Translations under genes and position numbers: made by a program | The notes under the pieces: generated by a model | Seen by the model: only the letters and a program-made list of their open reading frames with translations | Told to the model about the DNA's origin: nothing | Databases searched by the model: none | Part shown: piece by piece, positions 32,528 to 34,119 of the stretch | How positions within the stretch are numbered: the stretch's first letter is position 1 | How the letters are laid out: each line of letters starts with the position of its first letter | NCBI RefSeq assembly: GCF_002999335.1 | Contig: NW_020312237.1 | Span: 1-34,119 of the forward strand | Source of the DNA: Cyclospora cayetanensis | Taxonomy: Eukaryota; Apicomplexa; Conoidasida; Eucoccidiorida; Eimeriidae | DNA length: 34,119 nucleotides | Direction of reading: 5' to 3'

Positions 32528-33407
32528 GACTAGAGTGGTTCTAGCACAAGCACATAGGCTAGCACTTGCTGTCGCTTTGATGCGTTATTGATATGGAGGC
32601 TGGTGAACATTCGCAAGCTACATGACTCAGCAAGTGCGGTCTTTGCATGCAAAGGTGTGGGGTGTAGAATGTGCATTTTGCTGTAGCTAATGCACGTAGG
32701 CATGGGCCAGCAGTTAGCTTGCGTGTTGCAGCGGGATGGCTAGCACTGTTGTTATGCGCGGCTCCAGGGGAAGGAGCAGGCTGCCCACTGCACTCAACGT
32801 GCGTTTCGCTTGCATGCTCCGTTATGAGCGGAAGCTGAAAACGACAATTGGAGTACCGAGCGGCATCCTTGTTCAGGAGCGCCTGTGCACCTTCGAGTGG
32901 CTGTAGTTGTTTGATCTTTGGCTGTTGTATGCAATGCAGCTTTTGCGCTGATGGTGCGCATTCGCTAATGCGGTCTGCGTTGGCGATGTGCAGGCAGTGG
33001 GTTGTGCAAGGCAAGTGCGGTTTGGGTGTGGAGGCGGATAAGCAGCCAATGTGTTGTAGGTGTAGTTTGGTACCACTGGTTCCCTAGACATGTGGTTCGG
33101 AGTGTTGTACAGACTTTCAGGCGTCCGTGCGTTTAGGCGACTGTGGCAGGACGATGCTGAGTTGGCAGGTGCTCTAGACGTCAGTGGCAGTACGGTTCCT
33201 GTGCAATAATCTGCGCTGTCATCGTCGTGTCGTATTGCATGTGCTCAAAAGAACAATGTCAATAACAGCAATAGAACCACTAATGTGAGTATGGAGCTAT
33301 GCGGAGTTGGTGATTCATAACATGTGGAGGCTTGTTCCATGGCATGTGGATAATGAAGTGGTCAATTGTTTTCAGCGTATGGAATGCTTATGTGAGCTTG
33401 GTTATAA
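32528..33407 (+). repeat. Unit U37 (880 bp, shortest)
   Basis: Carries the U36-type replacement at 32818-32844 (TCCGTTATGAGCGGAAGC), already different from U36 at several positions. Also CATCCTTGTTCAGG at 32865, which loses both GCATG words, and GGATAATGAAGTGG near 33347 as in U33. Confidence 0.95.
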
Positions 33408-34119
33408 GACCAGAGTGGTTCTAGCACGAGCACATAGGCTAGTACTTGCCGTCCCTTTGATGCGTTATTGATATGGAGGCTGGTGAACGTTTGCATGCTG
33501 CATGACTCAGCAAGTGCGTTCTTTGCATGCAAAGGTGTTGTGGTGTAGGATGTGAATTTCGCTGTAGCTAATGCATGTAGGCTCAGGCCAGCAGTTAGTT
33601 TGTGTGTTGCAGTGGGATGGCTAGCACTATTGCTATGTTCAGGCGCAGGCGAATTAGCAGGCTGGCCACTGCACTCAATGTGTGTTTTACTTGGGTGCCC
33701 ACATATTATCGATTGCAGTGGCCGAATCTGAAGGCAACAACTGGAGGACCGAGTGGCATGCATGTTCAGGAGACCATAAGCACCTCCGAATGCCTGTAGT
33801 TCTTTGATGCTTCCCTGTTGTTCGTAATGCAGGCTTTGCGCTGATGGTGCGCATTCGCTAATGCGTTCTGCGTTGGCGATTCTCAGGAAGTGGGTTGTGC
33901 AAGCGAGGCGCGGTTTGGGAGTGGGGGCGGCTAAGCGGCCAATGCGTCGTAGGTGTTGTTTGGAACCATTAGTTCGTTAGACATGTAGTTCAGAGTGTTG
34001 TGAAATATCGCAGGCGTCCGTGCGTTTAGGCGACTGTGGCAGGACGATGCTGAGTTGGCAGGTCATCTGGACGTCAGTGGCAGTACGGTTCCTGTGCTTT
34101 AATCCGCGCTACTGTCGTT
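33408..34119 (+). repeat. Unit U38 (partial, 5' 712 bp)
   Basis: The window ends inside the TCGTC block. The stretch 33641-33768 matches U25 (22056-22183) with few differences, including the rare GCAGGCGAATTAGCA allele. It lacks the U36/U37 replacement, so that change does not extend to this end of the window. Confidence 0.95.

Larger units (their letters stand above)
1..34119 (+). repeat. Tandem satellite array, ~893-bp unit, 38+ head-to-tail copies
   Basis: The word GACTAGAGTGGTTCTAG or an aligned variant recurs 38 times at intervals of 880-904 bp, with everything between the anchors also alignable from unit to unit. The mean interval is 892.6 bp (33026 bp over 37 intervals). All copies point the same way and are contiguous, with no spacer, insertion element or unique DNA between them. 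Copies differ by scattered substitutions and short indels and share alleles in mosaic patterns. The strand given is G/T-rich; for example 26041-26100 has 20 G, 21 T, 12 C and 7 A. The window begins and ends inside units, so the true array is longer. Satellites of this kind are usually maintained by unequal exchange and gene conversion. The repeat family and host are not recognised. Open frames inside it are treated as chance. Confidence 0.98.

Noticed and set aside
1..34119. CRISPR array, rDNA, 5S/snRNA array, transposon or integron interpretation of the repetition.
   Set aside because: The repeat unit is ~893 bp with no unique spacers, there is no recognisable rRNA or snRNA sequence, and there are no terminal repeats, target duplications, transposase or attC-like sites between copies.

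Overview
The whole 34.1 kb window is one uninterrupted head-to-tail tandem array of a single repeat of about 893 bp. I phased it on the recurring word GACTAGAGTGGTTCTAG. That anchor, or a clearly aligned variant, occurs 38 times (382, 1277, 2171, 3062 ... 32528, 33408). This gives 37 complete units of 880-904 bp (mean 892.6) plus a 381-bp partial unit at the left edge and a 712-bp partial unit at the right edge. All units have the same orientation. No unique flank, gene, transposon or RNA gene was seen, and both array ends lie outside the window.

I find no credible protein-coding gene. The open frames present (mostly 60-130 codons, one of 255) recur as shadows of the repeat. They differ in start, stop and length from copy to copy and are broken by indels of 1, 2, 8, 9, 10 and 12 nt. 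Most unit lengths are not multiples of three. The strand shown is visibly rich in G and T, so the opposite A/C-rich strand is poor in stop codons by composition alone. This is satellite-type DNA, most likely from a eukaryotic nuclear genome (heterochromatic, subtelomeric or B-chromosome-like). A tandemly organised organellar or extrachromosomal molecule cannot be excluded. I do not recognise the family and cannot name the organism.

Layout: units U1-U18 (to about 16.5 kb) mostly carry one set of sequence variants, and U19-U38 mostly carry another. Superimposed on this is a mosaic of short shared blocks between units 1, 2, 3, 4, 7, 13 or 16 positions apart, as expected from unequal exchange and gene conversion. 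The sharpest cases are about 485 bp identical between adjacent U1 and U2, 201 bp identical between 22574-22774 and 26141-26341, and 121 bp identical between 18191-18311 and 19975-20095.

Within each unit some short elements are kept better than their surroundings: a TTTGCATGCAAA palindrome, six to eight GCATG words, a CTAGAG/TTCTAG hairpin, three CTAGCAC words, and an A-rich island inside an otherwise G/T-rich strand. These are the best candidates for functional parts, such as protein-binding sites or a transcribed non-coding RNA. Unit 27 (23604-24495) is used below as the reference for locating them.
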